Source: JAEZBP01 sp963832725 (GTDB lineage: Bacteria; Myxococcota_A; Polyangia; Polyangiales; Sandaracinaceae). Taken from it: 64,000 nucleotides of DNA. The translations under genes were made by a program, and so were the position numbers. Positions 39,742 through 51,542 of the stretch are shown in pieces. Where the stretch lies: contig CAWHVG010000003.1 in NCBI GenBank assembly GCA_963832725.1, positions 124,001 to 188,000 on the forward strand, read 5' to 3'. The notes below the pieces were generated by a model that saw only the letters and a list, made by a program, of their open reading frames with translations, was not told where the DNA came from and made no database searches. The first letter of the stretch is position 1, and each line of letters begins with the position of its first letter.

Positions 39742-40596
39742 ATGACGTCCACGCAGCAGGAAATCGACCGGTCGTACAGCGTCTCGAACGACTTCTTCGA
39801 GCTCTGGCTCGACGAGGGCATGCACTACACGTCGGCGAGCTACTTCACGGGCGAGGAGACGCTCGAGGAGGCCCAGCTCAACAAGTGCCGGATCCTCTAC
39901 GACTATGCCGAGATGAACGAGGACAAGCTCGTCCTCGACATCGGCTGCGGCTGGGGCTCGAACCTGGAGTACCTGGCGTCCCGCGGCGTGAAGCGCGCTC
40001 ACGGCATCACGCTCTCCACCGCCCAGTGCGAGTGGATTGAGCAGCGCAACCTGCCGGGCGTGAAGGCCATGCTCCAGGACTACAAGGACTTCGCCCCCGA
40101 GGAGAAGTACGACGCGCTCATCTCCATCGAGATGATCGACCACCTCTGCTCGCCCGAGCAGGCGAACAAGGGCATGGCCGTCGACATCTACCGTGAGTAC
40201 TTCCGCAAGGTGCACGCGTGGGTGAAGCCGGGCTCCTGGTTCGGCTTCCAGGCGATCCTTCGCGACCGCGTGCCGCGCACCCGCAAGGACCTCGAGGATC
40301 TCGCGTTCACGGCGGACGTGATCTTCCCGGGCGGCCTCAACCCGCGCCTCGAGGAGCTCATCATGGCGATCCGCCCCTACTGGGAGGTCGTCGAGATGCG
40401 CACGCAGCGCGAGAGCTACGGCAAGACGACGGGCGAGTGGCTCCGCCGCATGCGCGAGCACGAGGGGCTCATCCGCGAGAAGTGGGGCGACCAGCTCTTC
40501 GACGACTACGAGCGCTACCTCGACACCTGCGTGCGCGCCTTCGACGCCCACTGGTCGAGCGACGTGCAGATGAAGCTCCGCTGGTGCGCCGTCTGA
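39742..40596 (+). CDS. Cyclopropane-synthase-type SAM methyltransferase
   Basis: A class I methyltransferase of the cyclopropane-fatty-acid synthase superfamily. The 284 residues begin with the family's substrate-binding start EIDRSYSVSNDFFELWLDEGMHYTSASYF, then the SAM motif KLVLDIGCGWGSNLEYLASRG, HGITLSTAQCEWI and SIEMIDHLC. The C-terminal half has GSWFGFQAILRDRVPR. Substrate may be a lipid acyl chain or a small molecule; it is shorter than E. coli Cfa (no N-terminal extension). ATG 39742. It is a single gene, with a hairpin behind it. Confidence 0.85.
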   Translation: MTSTQQEIDRSYSVSNDFFELWLDEGMHYTSASYFTGEETLEEAQLNKCRILYDYAEMNEDKLVLDIGCGWGSNLEYLASRGVKRAHGITLSTAQCEWIEQRNLPGVKAMLQDYKDFAPEEKYDALISIEMIDHLCSPEQANKGMAVDIYREYFRKVHAWVKPGSWFGFQAILRDRVPRTRKDLEDLAFTADVIFPGGLNPRLEELIMAIRPYWEVVEMRTQRESYGKTTGEWLRRMREHEGLIREKWGDQLFDDYERYLDTCVRAFDAHWSSDVQMKLRWCAV

Positions 40597-40629
40597 GCGC
40601 TCCGCCCGCCGCCTGACGGCTCCGCGACG

Positions 40630-40660
40630 ACGCCTCCGCGACCTCCCGGTCCGGAGGCGT
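40630..40660 (+). terminator. Hairpin after the methyltransferase gene
   Basis: ACGCCTCCG (40630-40638) pairs with CGGAGGCGT (40652-40660), a 9-bp stem 34 bases after the stop, followed by TTCGTG. Probably a terminator, though the T run is short. Confidence 0.5.
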
Positions 40661-40771
40661 TCGTGCATCCGGCATCCGTTCGCGCGGCGAGAGACCGTCC
40701 ACGCATGGAGGGAGGACGTCCCGCACGCGGGCGGTGGAGACACCTGGCGTCTCGTGGTAGGAGACGGCGCC

Positions 40772-43527
<2,756 letters not shown>

Positions 43528-43535
43528 GCGGGCAT

Positions 43536-43565
43536 CGAGGCGCCGGCCGGCAGACCGGCGCCTCG
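43536..43565. terminator. Hairpin between convergent acnA and kamA
   Basis: CGAGGCGCCGG (43536-43546) pairs with CCGGCGCCTCG (43555-43565), an 11-bp stem 8 bases after the acnA stop. There is no T run on either side, but the position between converging genes supports a terminator role. Confidence 0.55.
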
Positions 43566-43572
43566 GAGCGGC

Positions 43573-44967
43573 TCAGCGCGAGCGGGCCTGCGCGCGGTCC
43601 AGCGCTTCCTGCACGATCTTGTTGTGCTCCGCCGGGTCCTTCCAGCGCACCTGGCCAGCGTCGGGCAGGAGATGGATCGGGTCGAAGTAGAGGAAGTAGC
43701 GGCCCGCCTTGACGCTCGGCGCGGTGTACACGGACACCCCCGTCGCGCGGTCGTAGTACTCGAACGAGTGTACGTCCCGCTTTCCGCCGCCGCCGGGGGC
43801 GTCGACCACGAAGACCGGCGTGTTGAAGCCCGCCGTCACGCCTCGCACGTTCTTCTCGAGGTTGATCGCGGTGTCGACCGTGGTCCGGAGCTCCTCCACG
43901 CCCTTCACCATGTCGTGCACGTAGACGTAGTAGGGCTGCACGTTCACGTACGCGAGGCGCTTCACCAGGAGCTGCATGGTGTGCACGTCGTCGTTGACGC
44001 CGCGCTGCAGCACCGACTGGTTGCGGACCGTCACGCCCTCCGAGCAGAGCCTGTCCATCGCCTTCTTGGTGATGGCGCTGATCTCGTTCGGGTGGTTGAA
44101 GTGCGTGTGAAGCACGACGTCCTTGGCCATCGTGCGGCCCCGCTTCACCACCTCGATCAGCGCGGCGAACCAGTCGTCGTCCGAGAGGATCTTCTGAGGC
44201 ATCACCGCCGGCCCCTTGGTCGCGAAGCGCATGCGCCGCACGTTCGGGATGTCGAGCAGGCGGTTGCCGATCTCGCGGATCTGGTCCGCGCGGAGGTTGA
44301 AGGAGTCGCCGCCGCTGATGACGATGTCCTCGAGCTCCGGTCGGCTCGCGATGTACGCGAAGGCGTCCTCCCAGCGCGTCTTGTTGGCCTTGAGGCTGAG
44401 CTTCTCGAGCTCGTCCTGCTCGACGTCCGGGCCGACGGCGTAGCTACGGGTGCAGAAGCGGCAGTAGACGGGGCAGGTGTCCAGGGCGAGGAAGAGCGCC
44501 TTGTCGGGGTAGCGATGCGTCAGCCCCGGCACCGGCGAGTCGCCCTGCTCGTTCAGCGAGTCGAAGCGGAGCTTCGGGTGGTCGTTCAGCCGGGTGGAGC
44601 CGAGCGGGATGAACTGGCGGCGGAGCGGATCCTCGTAGGGGTTGGTCCAGTCGATCAGGCTCAGCAGGTAGGGCGAGATCCGCACCGCCATCGGCGCGGC
44701 GCCGAAGCCCGCCGACGCGTCATCGATGAAGGTCGGGCTGACCAGCCCCTCCAGCGCCGCGAGCAGCTTCGGCACCTTCGTGATCGAGGCCTTCATCTGC
44801 CAGCGGTGGTCGAGGAACGTGGCCTCGTCGACATCTCGGTAGGCGGGGATGCGCCTCCAGAAGTCGTCCTCGAGCAGGTTCCGGTGCTCGAGCGCCTCCG
44901 GATCGACGGGCGGCTTGGCGCTCGGGGCCTGCTTCTCCTCTTCCCCTTCGACGACCTTGAGCTGCAT
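43573..44967 (-). CDS. kamA: Lysine 2,3-aminomutase-family radical SAM enzyme
   Basis: A PLP- and radical-SAM-dependent aminomutase moving an amino group from C2 to C3. The 464-residue protein has the cluster motif DTCPVYCRFCTRSYAVG (CxxxCxxC, about residue 155), VISGGDSF, FNHPNEIS, QSVLQRGVNDD and the PLP-lysine loop DAPGGGGKRD. Family members act on lysine, glutamate or arginine; I cannot assign the substrate surely, and beta-lysine formation for osmoprotection or lysine breakdown is possible. No KamD/E-type genes are adjacent. ATG at 44967 has GGAGGTC upstream. Confidence 0.9.
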   Translation of the reverse strand: MQLKVVEGEEEKQAPSAKPPVDPEALEHRNLLEDDFWRRIPAYRDVDEATFLDHRWQMKASITKVPKLLAALEGLVSPTFIDDASAGFGAAPMAVRISPYLLSLIDWTNPYEDPLRRQFIPLGSTRLNDHPKLRFDSLNEQGDSPVPGLTHRYPDKALFLALDTCPVYCRFCTRSYAVGPDVEQDELEKLSLKANKTRWEDAFAYIASRPELEDIVISGGDSFNLRADQIREIGNRLLDIPNVRRMRFATKGPAVMPQKILSDDDWFAALIEVVKRGRTMAKDVVLHTHFNHPNEISAITKKAMDRLCSEGVTVRNQSVLQRGVNDDVHTMQLLVKRLAYVNVQPYYVYVHDMVKGVEELRTTVDTAINLEKNVRGVTAGFNTPVFVVDAPGGGGKRDVHSFEYYDRATGVSVYTAPSVKAGRYFLYFDPIHLLPDAGQVRWKDPAEHNKIVQEALDRAQARSR

Positions 44968-45173
44968 GGGCGACCTCCAGTTTGCGTTCGAGTGGGCTCG
45001 CCGGCGGCGCGGTTTTCCCGAATTCGGGAACGATTCTCGCGGCCCCGGAGCCTCGACCGCCGTAGCATATCCGCGCGCCGGCGTCAGCCGTCGTCGTCGG
45101 CGGTCCCCGGAAAGTTGACACGATCCGTGCGTTGCTTCACGACCGTTCCAACCCATCCCGGGAGGAGACGCAC

Positions 45174-46241
45174 GTGTTGAGCACTGAGCCCGTCGGCGCT
45201 ATCCGAAGGCGTCCCGAAGCCCCCGCCGAAGAGGTCTCCGGCATGAAGGATCGCCTGCTCTTCGTGATCTCCCCTCCGCGGAGCGGCTCCACGCTGCTGC
45301 AGCGGATGATCGGCTCGCACTCGGAGGTGATGACCCACCCCGAGCCGCACCTGATGACGCCGCTGGCGCACCTCGGGTTCTACGACGGCGTCGACAAGGC
45401 GCCCTACGACCACATCAACAGCGCGGAGGCCGTGCGCCTCTTCGTCCAGGACCTGCCTCGCGGGGAAGAGGACTACCTCGACGCGCTCCGCGCCTACGCG
45501 GACACGCTCTACGGGCGGATGCTGGAGCCGACCGGCAAGCGCTTCTTCCTCGACAAGACGCCGGCCTACGCGCTGGTGACCGACTTCATCGCCAAGGTCT
45601 ACCCGGAGGCCAAGTACGTGGTGCTCACGCGGCACCCGCTGGCCATCTTCAGCTCCTACGCCAACAGCTTCTTCGACGGCGACTGGGCCCGCGCCCACGA
45701 GTTCAACCCCATCGTGGAGCGCTACGTGCCCGCCATCGCGCGCTTCCTGCGCGAGCGGCCGAGCCCGCTGGTCCACGTGCGTTACGAGGAGCTGGTCGCC
45801 GCGCCCGAGCAGCACATGGAGCGCGTCTTCGCGTTCCTCGGCCTGCCGAACGAGCCGGAGGCGGTGAACTACGGCGAGCGCTTCAGCGCCAAGAAGGGCC
45901 CGGGCGATCCCATCACCGTCGAGAAGCACGGGCGGCCTGTCACCGACTCGCTTCACAAGTGGGCGGCCGAGCTCCGCGCGGATCCGGGCAAGCTGCGGCT
46001 GGCTCGGCAGATGCTGGACTCGCTCGATCCGGCGGACCTCGAGCTCTGGGGCTGGCCCCGCGAGCGGGCGTTCGACGCGCTGGAGCAGGCGGGCGGCGTC
46101 GCTCCGCCCAAGCCGGTGCTCAACGCCTACACCCTGCAGCGCAAGGTCATGCTGGCGCTGAAGAAGGACATCCACGAGCGCCCGCATGGCAAGGTCATCA
46201 AGAAGCTGCGCTACTACTGCGACGTGCTCCTGCGCGAGTAG
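45174..46241 (+). CDS. PAPS-dependent sulfotransferase family protein
   Basis: A 355-residue protein with the 5'-phosphosulfate loop LLFVISPPRSGSTLLQRMIGSH and the 3'-phosphate motif YVVLTRHPLAIFSSYANSFF, plus DKTPAYAL, the layout of Sulfotransfer_3-type enzymes. The likely acceptor is a carbohydrate or small molecule; it is unknown. I chose GTG 45174, 6 bases after GGAGGAG; ATG 45243 would remove 23 residues ahead of the conserved loop. A TTGACA at 45115-45120 lies upstream but without a clear -10 box. It is divergent from kamA by 206 bases. Confidence 0.87.
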   Translation: MLSTEPVGAIRRRPEAPAEEVSGMKDRLLFVISPPRSGSTLLQRMIGSHSEVMTHPEPHLMTPLAHLGFYDGVDKAPYDHINSAEAVRLFVQDLPRGEEDYLDALRAYADTLYGRMLEPTGKRFFLDKTPAYALVTDFIAKVYPEAKYVVLTRHPLAIFSSYANSFFDGDWARAHEFNPIVERYVPAIARFLRERPSPLVHVRYEELVAAPEQHMERVFAFLGLPNEPEAVNYGERFSAKKGPGDPITVEKHGRPVTDSLHKWAAELRADPGKLRLARQMLDSLDPADLELWGWPRERAFDALEQAGGVAPPKPVLNAYTLQRKVMLALKKDIHERPHGKVIKKLRYYCDVLLRE

Positions 46242-46381
46242 CGCGCTTCCGCGCCGTTCAGGATCTGGTCGCGCCGGGCTCGGGCGCGACTCGGATCGCG
46301 CCAGGTCGGCACGAAGGTGCGCTCTTCAGGTCGCAGCGGATTCGTGGTCGGCTCTTCGCTCGAATGGTCGAGGACTTGCAG

Positions 46382-47692
46382 ATGGCGCGCGCCGTGGCTC
46401 GCTGGACTCTCATTCTCTTCGCTTCGGCGGCGTTCGCGCCCCTGGCGCACGCGCAGACGGTCGACGACGTCGTCGCCAGCCATCCGGGCGGCTGCACGAC
46501 CGCCGGCGCCGAGGGGCTGAGCAACCAGCTCGTGAGCTCGCAGCTCTGCGTCTTTCCCGGCCAAGTCGCGGAGTTCGCGCCCTATCCGAACATCACGCTC
46601 AACTCATCGCAGGTGCACCCGCTCGGGACCAGCCAGACGGTCACCGCCCTGCACGCCGCCGCGGACCATCACGCGCTCTCCATCAACAGCGCCTTCCGCA
46701 CGCTCGCGGAGCAGTACCTCCTCTACCAAGAGGGCGGCTGCGGACTCGCCGCCGTGCCGGGCAACAGCAACCACGAGAGCGGGCGTGCGGTCGATCTGAA
46801 CAACTACGCCGCCGCGCTCTCGGCGATGACGAACGCGGGTTGCACCCACCCCTATCCGAGCAGCGACCCGGTTCACTTCGATTGTCCCGGCGCGGACATG
46901 CGTTCGGCCTCGGTTCGCATCTTCCAGCGGCTGTGGAACCTGAACCATCCCGAGGACACCATCGCCGAGGACGGGGTCTACGGGCCGCAGACCGGCGCGA
47001 GGATGGGGCGCAGCCCTGCGGCCGGGTTCGCGATGGATCTCTGCGCGCCCACGCCGGTCGCGCAGTGGGGCGCGACGCTCTTGATGGAGACCTTTCCGGA
47101 CGCGAGCGCGCCGCCGCTCACGATGCACCCGGGTGAGGAGATGGTCGGCACGATCGAGCTGACCAACAGCGGCACGGAGACGTGGGACACGTCCACGAAG
47201 CTCGGAACGACGCAGCCGCGCGACCGCGCCAGCATGTTTGCAGGTCCCGATTGGCTCTCGCCGACCCGCCCGGCCGCGGTCGACGGAACCGTGGCCCCCG
47301 GTGACAGCTTTCCCTTCACGTTCACCCTCCGCGCGCCCGATGCACCCGGCGACTACACGGAGTCCTTCGGCGTGCTGGAGGAGGGCGTGGCTTGGTTCTC
47401 CGATCCCGGTCAGGCCGGCCCTGCGGACGACGTCCTGCAGATCCACATCGTCGTCGAGGCTGCCGCCGACGGGGGCGTGCACCGGGTCGACGATGCGGCC
47501 GTGACGGCCCCCGACGCGGGGACGCCGTTGGTGGCCGTGGACGCTGGCGGGTACACGAACGACGGCGGCGTTCGCACGAGCGTCCGGGGCGGCTGCTCGT
47601 GCTCGGCCGCTCCCGCTCGTTCGCGAGGCGGGGTGGGCTGGCTCTTCGCACTGGGGCTCGCCCTCGTGCTCGTGTGGCGCCGGCGCCGGTGA
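46382..47692 (+). CDS. Secreted M15-family D,D-carboxypeptidase-like protein with MYXO-CTERM tail
   Basis: A predicted zinc peptidase of the VanY/D-Ala-D-Ala carboxypeptidase group. A Sec signal (WTLILFASAAFAPLAHA) precedes the catalytic domain with NSAFRTLAEQYLLYQ, the zinc motif SNHESGRAVDL (SxHxxGxAxD) and DPVHFDCPG. A peptidoglycan-binding-like stretch (IFQRLWNLNHPEDTIAEDGVYGPQTG) and an Ig-like domain (about 240-360) follow. The C-terminus, GGCSCSAAPARSRGG then a hydrophobic helix and WRRRR, is a MYXO-CTERM surface-sorting signal. Length is 436 residues. ATG 46364 is an alternative start. Confidence 0.88.
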   Translation: MARAVARWTLILFASAAFAPLAHAQTVDDVVASHPGGCTTAGAEGLSNQLVSSQLCVFPGQVAEFAPYPNITLNSSQVHPLGTSQTVTALHAAADHHALSINSAFRTLAEQYLLYQEGGCGLAAVPGNSNHESGRAVDLNNYAAALSAMTNAGCTHPYPSSDPVHFDCPGADMRSASVRIFQRLWNLNHPEDTIAEDGVYGPQTGARMGRSPAAGFAMDLCAPTPVAQWGATLLMETFPDASAPPLTMHPGEEMVGTIELTNSGTETWDTSTKLGTTQPRDRASMFAGPDWLSPTRPAAVDGTVAPGDSFPFTFTLRAPDAPGDYTESFGVLEEGVAWFSDPGQAGPADDVLQIHIVVEAAADGGVHRVDDAAVTAPDAGTPLVAVDAGGYTNDGGVRTSVRGGCSCSAAPARSRGGVGWLFALGLALVLVWRRRR

Positions 47693-47890
47693 GGGCGTTC
47701 TCTCGGCGAGGGAGCGTGGGCCATGCCGTCCGAGCCGCACGCGCGCTCGGCGTGAGCCGCATCTCTCGCGAAGCGGGCGAGCGGGACCCCGCGGGACGAT
47801 CATCCGCGGCGGCGCCGCGGCGGGCAGTGCGAGGCTCCCATGGCGCGCGGCAGCGCCGAGCACCGCCAGCGAACGAGCGCAGCCGAGAGC

Positions 47891-48676
47891 TCAGCCTCGC
47901 AGCGCGCGCGCGAGGACGACCTGCGACTGGGCGCCGTCGTCGAGGGGTTCGCGCTGAAACCCCCCGTGGTGCGAGACGATGGCGAAGTCGTTGTAGCGGA
48001 GGAGCGCAGCGAGCTCGCGCGGGAAGAACTGGCGCTGCGCTAGCCGGCTGAAGAACACGCGCTCGGGATCCTCGAGATCGGTGAAGCGCACGGTGACGGT
48101 CTGGACCTGGCGCGCGGCGTCGTAGGCGAAGGCCTCCGCGTACGCGTAGCGGCGACCGTCGCGCGGGTGCACCGTCGTCCGGCACTTGTAGAAGCGAGCC
48201 GGGTCGCGGCCGAACGAGCGGTGGTCGGGCATCAGCACGTCGAACGCCAGCCGGCCCTCCGGCGTCAGGTGCCGGCGGCACGTGGCCAGCGCTCCCTCCA
48301 CGTCGGCCTCGTCGTAGAGGTGCTGGAAGACGTTGAAGGGCGCGATCACCAGCGGGAAGCGGCGCCCGAGATCCAGCTCGCGCATGTCGCCTTCCCGCAG
48401 CTCGATGTGCTCGCGGACTCGTTTGCTCTGCTTCGCCACGCGCTCGTTGGCGCGGGCCAGCATCGCGGCCGAGAGATCGACCCCGACGACGTCGATCCCG
48501 GCCTCCGCGATGGCGATGGCGATCCGCCCGGTGCCCGCGCCGAGCTCGAGGACCGGCCCGCCGAGCTTCTTCGCCCATCGCAGGTAGAAGCCGCGATCCG
48601 AGCGGTACTGCCGGTAGGTGTGATCGTAGAAGCGCGCGTCGCGGTAGAACGTGCGCGCGCCCGCCGGCTCGGTCAC
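47891..48676 (-). CDS. Class I SAM-dependent methyltransferase
   Basis: A 261-residue methyltransferase: SAM motif I VLELGAGTGRIAIAIAEAGIDVVGVDLS, motif with EGDMRELDLGRRFPLVIAPFNVFQHL, then a C-terminal domain (RTTVHPRDGRRYAYAEAFAYD) like that of small-molecule methyltransferases. Substrate unknown. The GTG start at 48676 overlaps the stop of the preceding gene (GTGA), so it is the last gene of the rlmI operon. The 198 bases to its left hold nothing recognisable. Confidence 0.85.
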   Translation of the reverse strand: MTEPAGARTFYRDARFYDHTYRQYRSDRGFYLRWAKKLGGPVLELGAGTGRIAIAIAEAGIDVVGVDLSAAMLARANERVAKQSKRVREHIELREGDMRELDLGRRFPLVIAPFNVFQHLYDEADVEGALATCRRHLTPEGRLAFDVLMPDHRSFGRDPARFYKCRTTVHPRDGRRYAYAEAFAYDAARQVQTVTVRFTDLEDPERVFFSRLAQRQFFPRELAALLRYNDFAIVSHHGGFQREPLDDGAQSQVVLARALRG

Positions 48677-49236
48677 GGCGTCTCCTCCGCGTCCGCCCCT
48701 TGGAACATCGGCGGCAGCTCGGTGAGCACCTGCCCGAGGTGCATCTCGGACACGCGGTAGTGGCCGTCGCCGCGCGGCGACACGTTGAACTCCACCCGCC
48801 GGCGGTAGGGCCGGTTCACGAACATGTACTCGGCGGTGCCGCGCAGCACGAAGCGGTCGCCCGACAACATCTCGGCCTCGTCGAGCACCAAGCTCAACGG
48901 CGCGCGAGCCAGCGCGTCCCACATCCGCTCGGCCACCACCCGCTCGTCGGCGGGGAGCGCATCGTCGCGGAGCTGCTTCTCCGCCACGGCGCGGCGGGCG
49001 GGCCCCGTGCTGACGTGCAGCGCCGCGTCCCAGCGCCGCCGGCGCCAGGCGTCGTAGTAGCTCTCGGCGGCGTGCTCGGGCGTGGAGTCGTCGGTGTGGA
49101 GCGCCCGTGGATCGTGGGCCTCGGGGAGCGGCTCCTCCTCCGCCGGCTGCGTGCCGATCCACACGACCACCGCCACGGCGAGCATCGCGCTGGCCGCGGC
49201 GAGAACCAGCGGCGTGGAGATCCGGCGCTCGCTCAT
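48673..49236 (-). CDS. Membrane-anchored protein of unknown function
   Basis: 187 residues with one N-terminal helix (STPLVLAAASAMLAVAVVVWIG), a short acidic linker and a domain starting TPEHAAESYYDAWRRRRWDAALHVS, which resembles the NTF2/SnoaL-like fold (helices followed by FVLRGTAEYMFVNRPYRRRVEFNVSP beta strands). It would face the periplasm. Role unknown. It overlaps both neighbours by four bases, so its translation is coupled to the HAD phosphatase and the methyltransferase. Confidence 0.72.
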   Translation of the reverse strand: MSERRISTPLVLAAASAMLAVAVVVWIGTQPAEEEPLPEAHDPRALHTDDSTPEHAAESYYDAWRRRRWDAALHVSTGPARRAVAEKQLRDDALPADERVVAERMWDALARAPLSLVLDEAEMLSGDRFVLRGTAEYMFVNRPYRRRVEFNVSPRGDGHYRVSEMHLGQVLTELPPMFQGADAEETP

Positions 49237-50019
49237 GCGCGCCGCCCCTCGAGGAGGTGCGCCGACAGCTCGGCGAAGCCCTCGCCGCGCGCGGCCCGGG
49301 TGACCCAACGGGGTGCGGTCGACAGCCGCGCCAGGTGCTCGCGAACGTTGGCGACACCGACGGTGAGCTCGAAGAAATCGAACGCCGCCGCGTCGTTGCC
49401 CGAGTCGCCGACGAAGAGCCAGCGCCGGCGATCGAGCGGGACGCCCAGCGCTTCCTGGACGGCGCGGGCGACTCCCTTCGCCTTGTCCCAGGCGCCCGGG
49501 ATCAGCGTGGGCGTGCACGCTGGAGACGAGCGCGCGCGCCCCGTGCTCCTCGATGAGCGCCACCAGCCGCGCGACGTCGTCGGCGGGGAGGGCGACCGCC
49601 TCGCTCACGTCGAACGCCAGATCGCAGCGGCGGCCCGGCTGGTCGCTCGCGGTCTTCACGTGGGGGAGCTCTCGCGCCACAGCCTCGCGGACGCGCTCCA
49701 GCAGCGCCGCTTGCCGCCCCCGCGCCGCGGCGTCGTCGAAGAAGCCGAACGCGAGGGCGCGACCATCGCGATGCACCCACCCGGCGCCGTTCTCGCCGAC
49801 CGCCAGATCGATGGGCCAGGTGGACGCCATCGCGTCGGCCCAGCCGAGGGGCCGCCCGGTCACCGCCACCAGCTTCAACCCGGCGCGGTGCAGCGCCCAG
49901 AGCGCCTCGAACGCATCCGCGTGCAGGCAACCGTGGGTCGTCAGCGTGTCGTCCACGTCGAAGACGACGCCCTCGAGCGCGCCGGCCACCGACGCTGGCA
50001 GCTCCGACAGCGGCTGCAT
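49233..50019 (-). CDS. HAD-superfamily phosphatase (mannosyl-phosphoglycerate-phosphatase-like), frameshifted as read
   Basis: A HAD hydrolase of the IIB type. Motif I is VVFDVDDTLTTHG, motif II VAVTGRPLGWADAM, and after the break WDKAKGVARAVQEALG (motif III Lys) and LFVGDSGNDAAAFDFF (motif IV). The cap SSVHAHAD resembles that of mannosyl-3-phosphoglycerate phosphatases. The frame shifts by one base near 49498-49503, beside a GATC; deleting one G of CCGGGATC gives VHAHADPGAWDKAKG and a product of 261 residues. ATG at 50019 overlaps the rlmI stop. Exact substrate unknown. Confidence 0.78.
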
Positions 50020-51203
50020 CAGGTCGCCCTCAGCACGGCACACTTCAGGTAGCGCCCCTCCGGGAACGCGGCCGGCGTCGGGTGATCCAGGCCCTGCTGA
50101 CCCATGTGCAGCAGGGTGACGTCCCGCGCTGCGTCGCGGGCGGCGAGGCTGAGGGTCCGCAGCAGGTCATCGGCGCGGAGCGCGCCCGAGCACGAGCAGC
50201 TCACCAGGATGCCGCCGCGCTCGAGCACCTCGAGGGCCCGGGCGTTCAGGCGGCGGTAGGCCGTCTGCGCGCGGGCGAGGTGGCGCACGGTGGGTGCGAG
50301 CTTGGGCGGGTCGACGATGACCAGATCGAAACGCTCGCGTTCCTCGAGGAGCTTCCCGAGCACGTGCCGCACGTCGCCGCGGGCGAAGCGCACCCGGTCG
50401 CCGAGCCCGTTGGCGTGTGCGATCGACGCGCCCTGCGCGATCACGGCCGCCGAGCTGTCGAAGGCCAGCGCCTCGCGCGCACCGCCGCGGGCCGCCGCCA
50501 TGCTGAACGCGCCCACGTAGCTGTAGAGGTCGAGCACCCGCTTTCCGCGGGCCAGCTTCTCGACGAGCGCGCGGTTGTCGCGCTGGTCGAAGTAGAAGCC
50601 CGTCTTCTGCGTCAGCGAGGTCGGGATCGCGTACTCGATGCCGCGCTCCGAGAAGCGCAGCTCGTCGACGTCCGGTCCGCGCACCACCCGCGGCTCGACC
50701 TCGATCCCCTCGCGCTTCTGCGCCCGACCGCCGGGCACCTCGACCAGCGTCCGTGCGCCGGTGGTGCGCGCCACGGCCCCGAAGATCGCGCCTTCGCGAC
50801 GCTTCATCCCGATCGTGAGGAGCTGGATCACCGCCACGTCGCCGAAGACGTCGACGATCAGCCCCGGCAGCCCGTCGCCCTCCGCGTGGATGAGCCGGTA
50901 TCCGTCGGTCGCCTCACCCGGCAGCCCGAGCTCCCGCCGGTGCGCGGCGGCGGCCTCGATGCGGTGAGCCAAGCAGGCCTCGTCGAGGGACTGGTCCTCA
51001 CGTCGCGTGATGATCCGCACCGGGATCGAGGAGCCCGGCGACCAGAACCCGCGGCCGAGGTGCTTGCCCTTGGGGTCGAGCACCTCCACGACGTCGCCCG
51101 GCGCGGGAGCCCCGTCCACGCGCTGTACGGCCTGAGCGAAGACCCACGGATGGCCTGCCCAGACCGGCTGCACCCGGCCGGCGCGGAGGATGACCCTGGA
51201 CAT
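50019..51203 (-). CDS. rlmI: 23S rRNA m5C methyltransferase, RlmI type
   Basis: A 394-residue class I methyltransferase with an N-terminal PUA domain (LRAGRVQPVWAGHPWVFAQAV, VVEVLDPKGKHLGRGFWSP) and the catalytic domain: KTGFYFDQRDNR, RVLDLYSYVGAFSMAAARGG, DLVIVDPPKLAP and the cysteine SCSCSGAL. E. coli RlmI methylates C1962 of 23S rRNA; the same role is likely. It opens a four-gene overlapping operon on the minus strand and is divergent from tatA. Confidence 0.9.
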   Translation of the reverse strand: MSRVILRAGRVQPVWAGHPWVFAQAVQRVDGAPAPGDVVEVLDPKGKHLGRGFWSPGSSIPVRIITRREDQSLDEACLAHRIEAAAAHRRELGLPGEATDGYRLIHAEGDGLPGLIVDVFGDVAVIQLLTIGMKRREGAIFGAVARTTGARTLVEVPGGRAQKREGIEVEPRVVRGPDVDELRFSERGIEYAIPTSLTQKTGFYFDQRDNRALVEKLARGKRVLDLYSYVGAFSMAAARGGAREALAFDSSAAVIAQGASIAHANGLGDRVRFARGDVRHVLGKLLEERERFDLVIVDPPKLAPTVRHLARAQTAYRRLNARALEVLERGGILVSCSCSGALRADDLLRTLSLAARDAARDVTLLHMGQQGLDHPTPAAFPEGRYLKCAVLRAT

Positions 51204-51299
51204 GGCGCGCGGACTGTAGCAGCGCCGGGCTGGCTTGCTACAGAGAGGGGTGGAGCGTACGCTCCGGCCACTGCACCACCCAGGTGCGTAGAGGATCTA

Positions 51300-51542
51300 A
51301 TGCTATCCAACATCGGCTGGCCTGAGCTCGTCATCGTGCTGCTGATCGTGCTCGTCGTTTTCGGCGCCGGGCGTCTGCCGCAGATCGGCGAGGGCATCGG
51401 CAAGGGCATCCGCAACCTCAAGCGCGGGCTCAAGACCGACGACGACATCGAGGTCACCTCCTCCGAGAAGCGGGTGGAGGAGCGCTCGAGTGGCACCAAG
51501 GTCTCCGACGAGGTCTCGGACGCCGAGGTCGTCGAGCGCTGA
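51300..51542 (+). CDS. tatA: Sec-independent translocase protein TatA/TatE
   Basis: An 80-residue pore-forming component of the twin-arginine export system. It has the short membrane helix IGWPELVIVLLIVLVVFGAGRLPQIG, the FGxGRLP hinge and the amphipathic helix EGIGKGIRNLKRGLK, then an acidic tail. ATG 51300 follows GAGGAT. TatB and TatC are not adjacent. The stop codon is the first element of the 13-bp repeat array, so the C-terminal coding end is the likely origin of that array. Confidence 0.94.
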   Translation: MLSNIGWPELVIVLLIVLVVFGAGRLPQIGEGIGKGIRNLKRGLKTDDDIEVTSSEKRVEERSSGTKVSDEVSDAEVVER

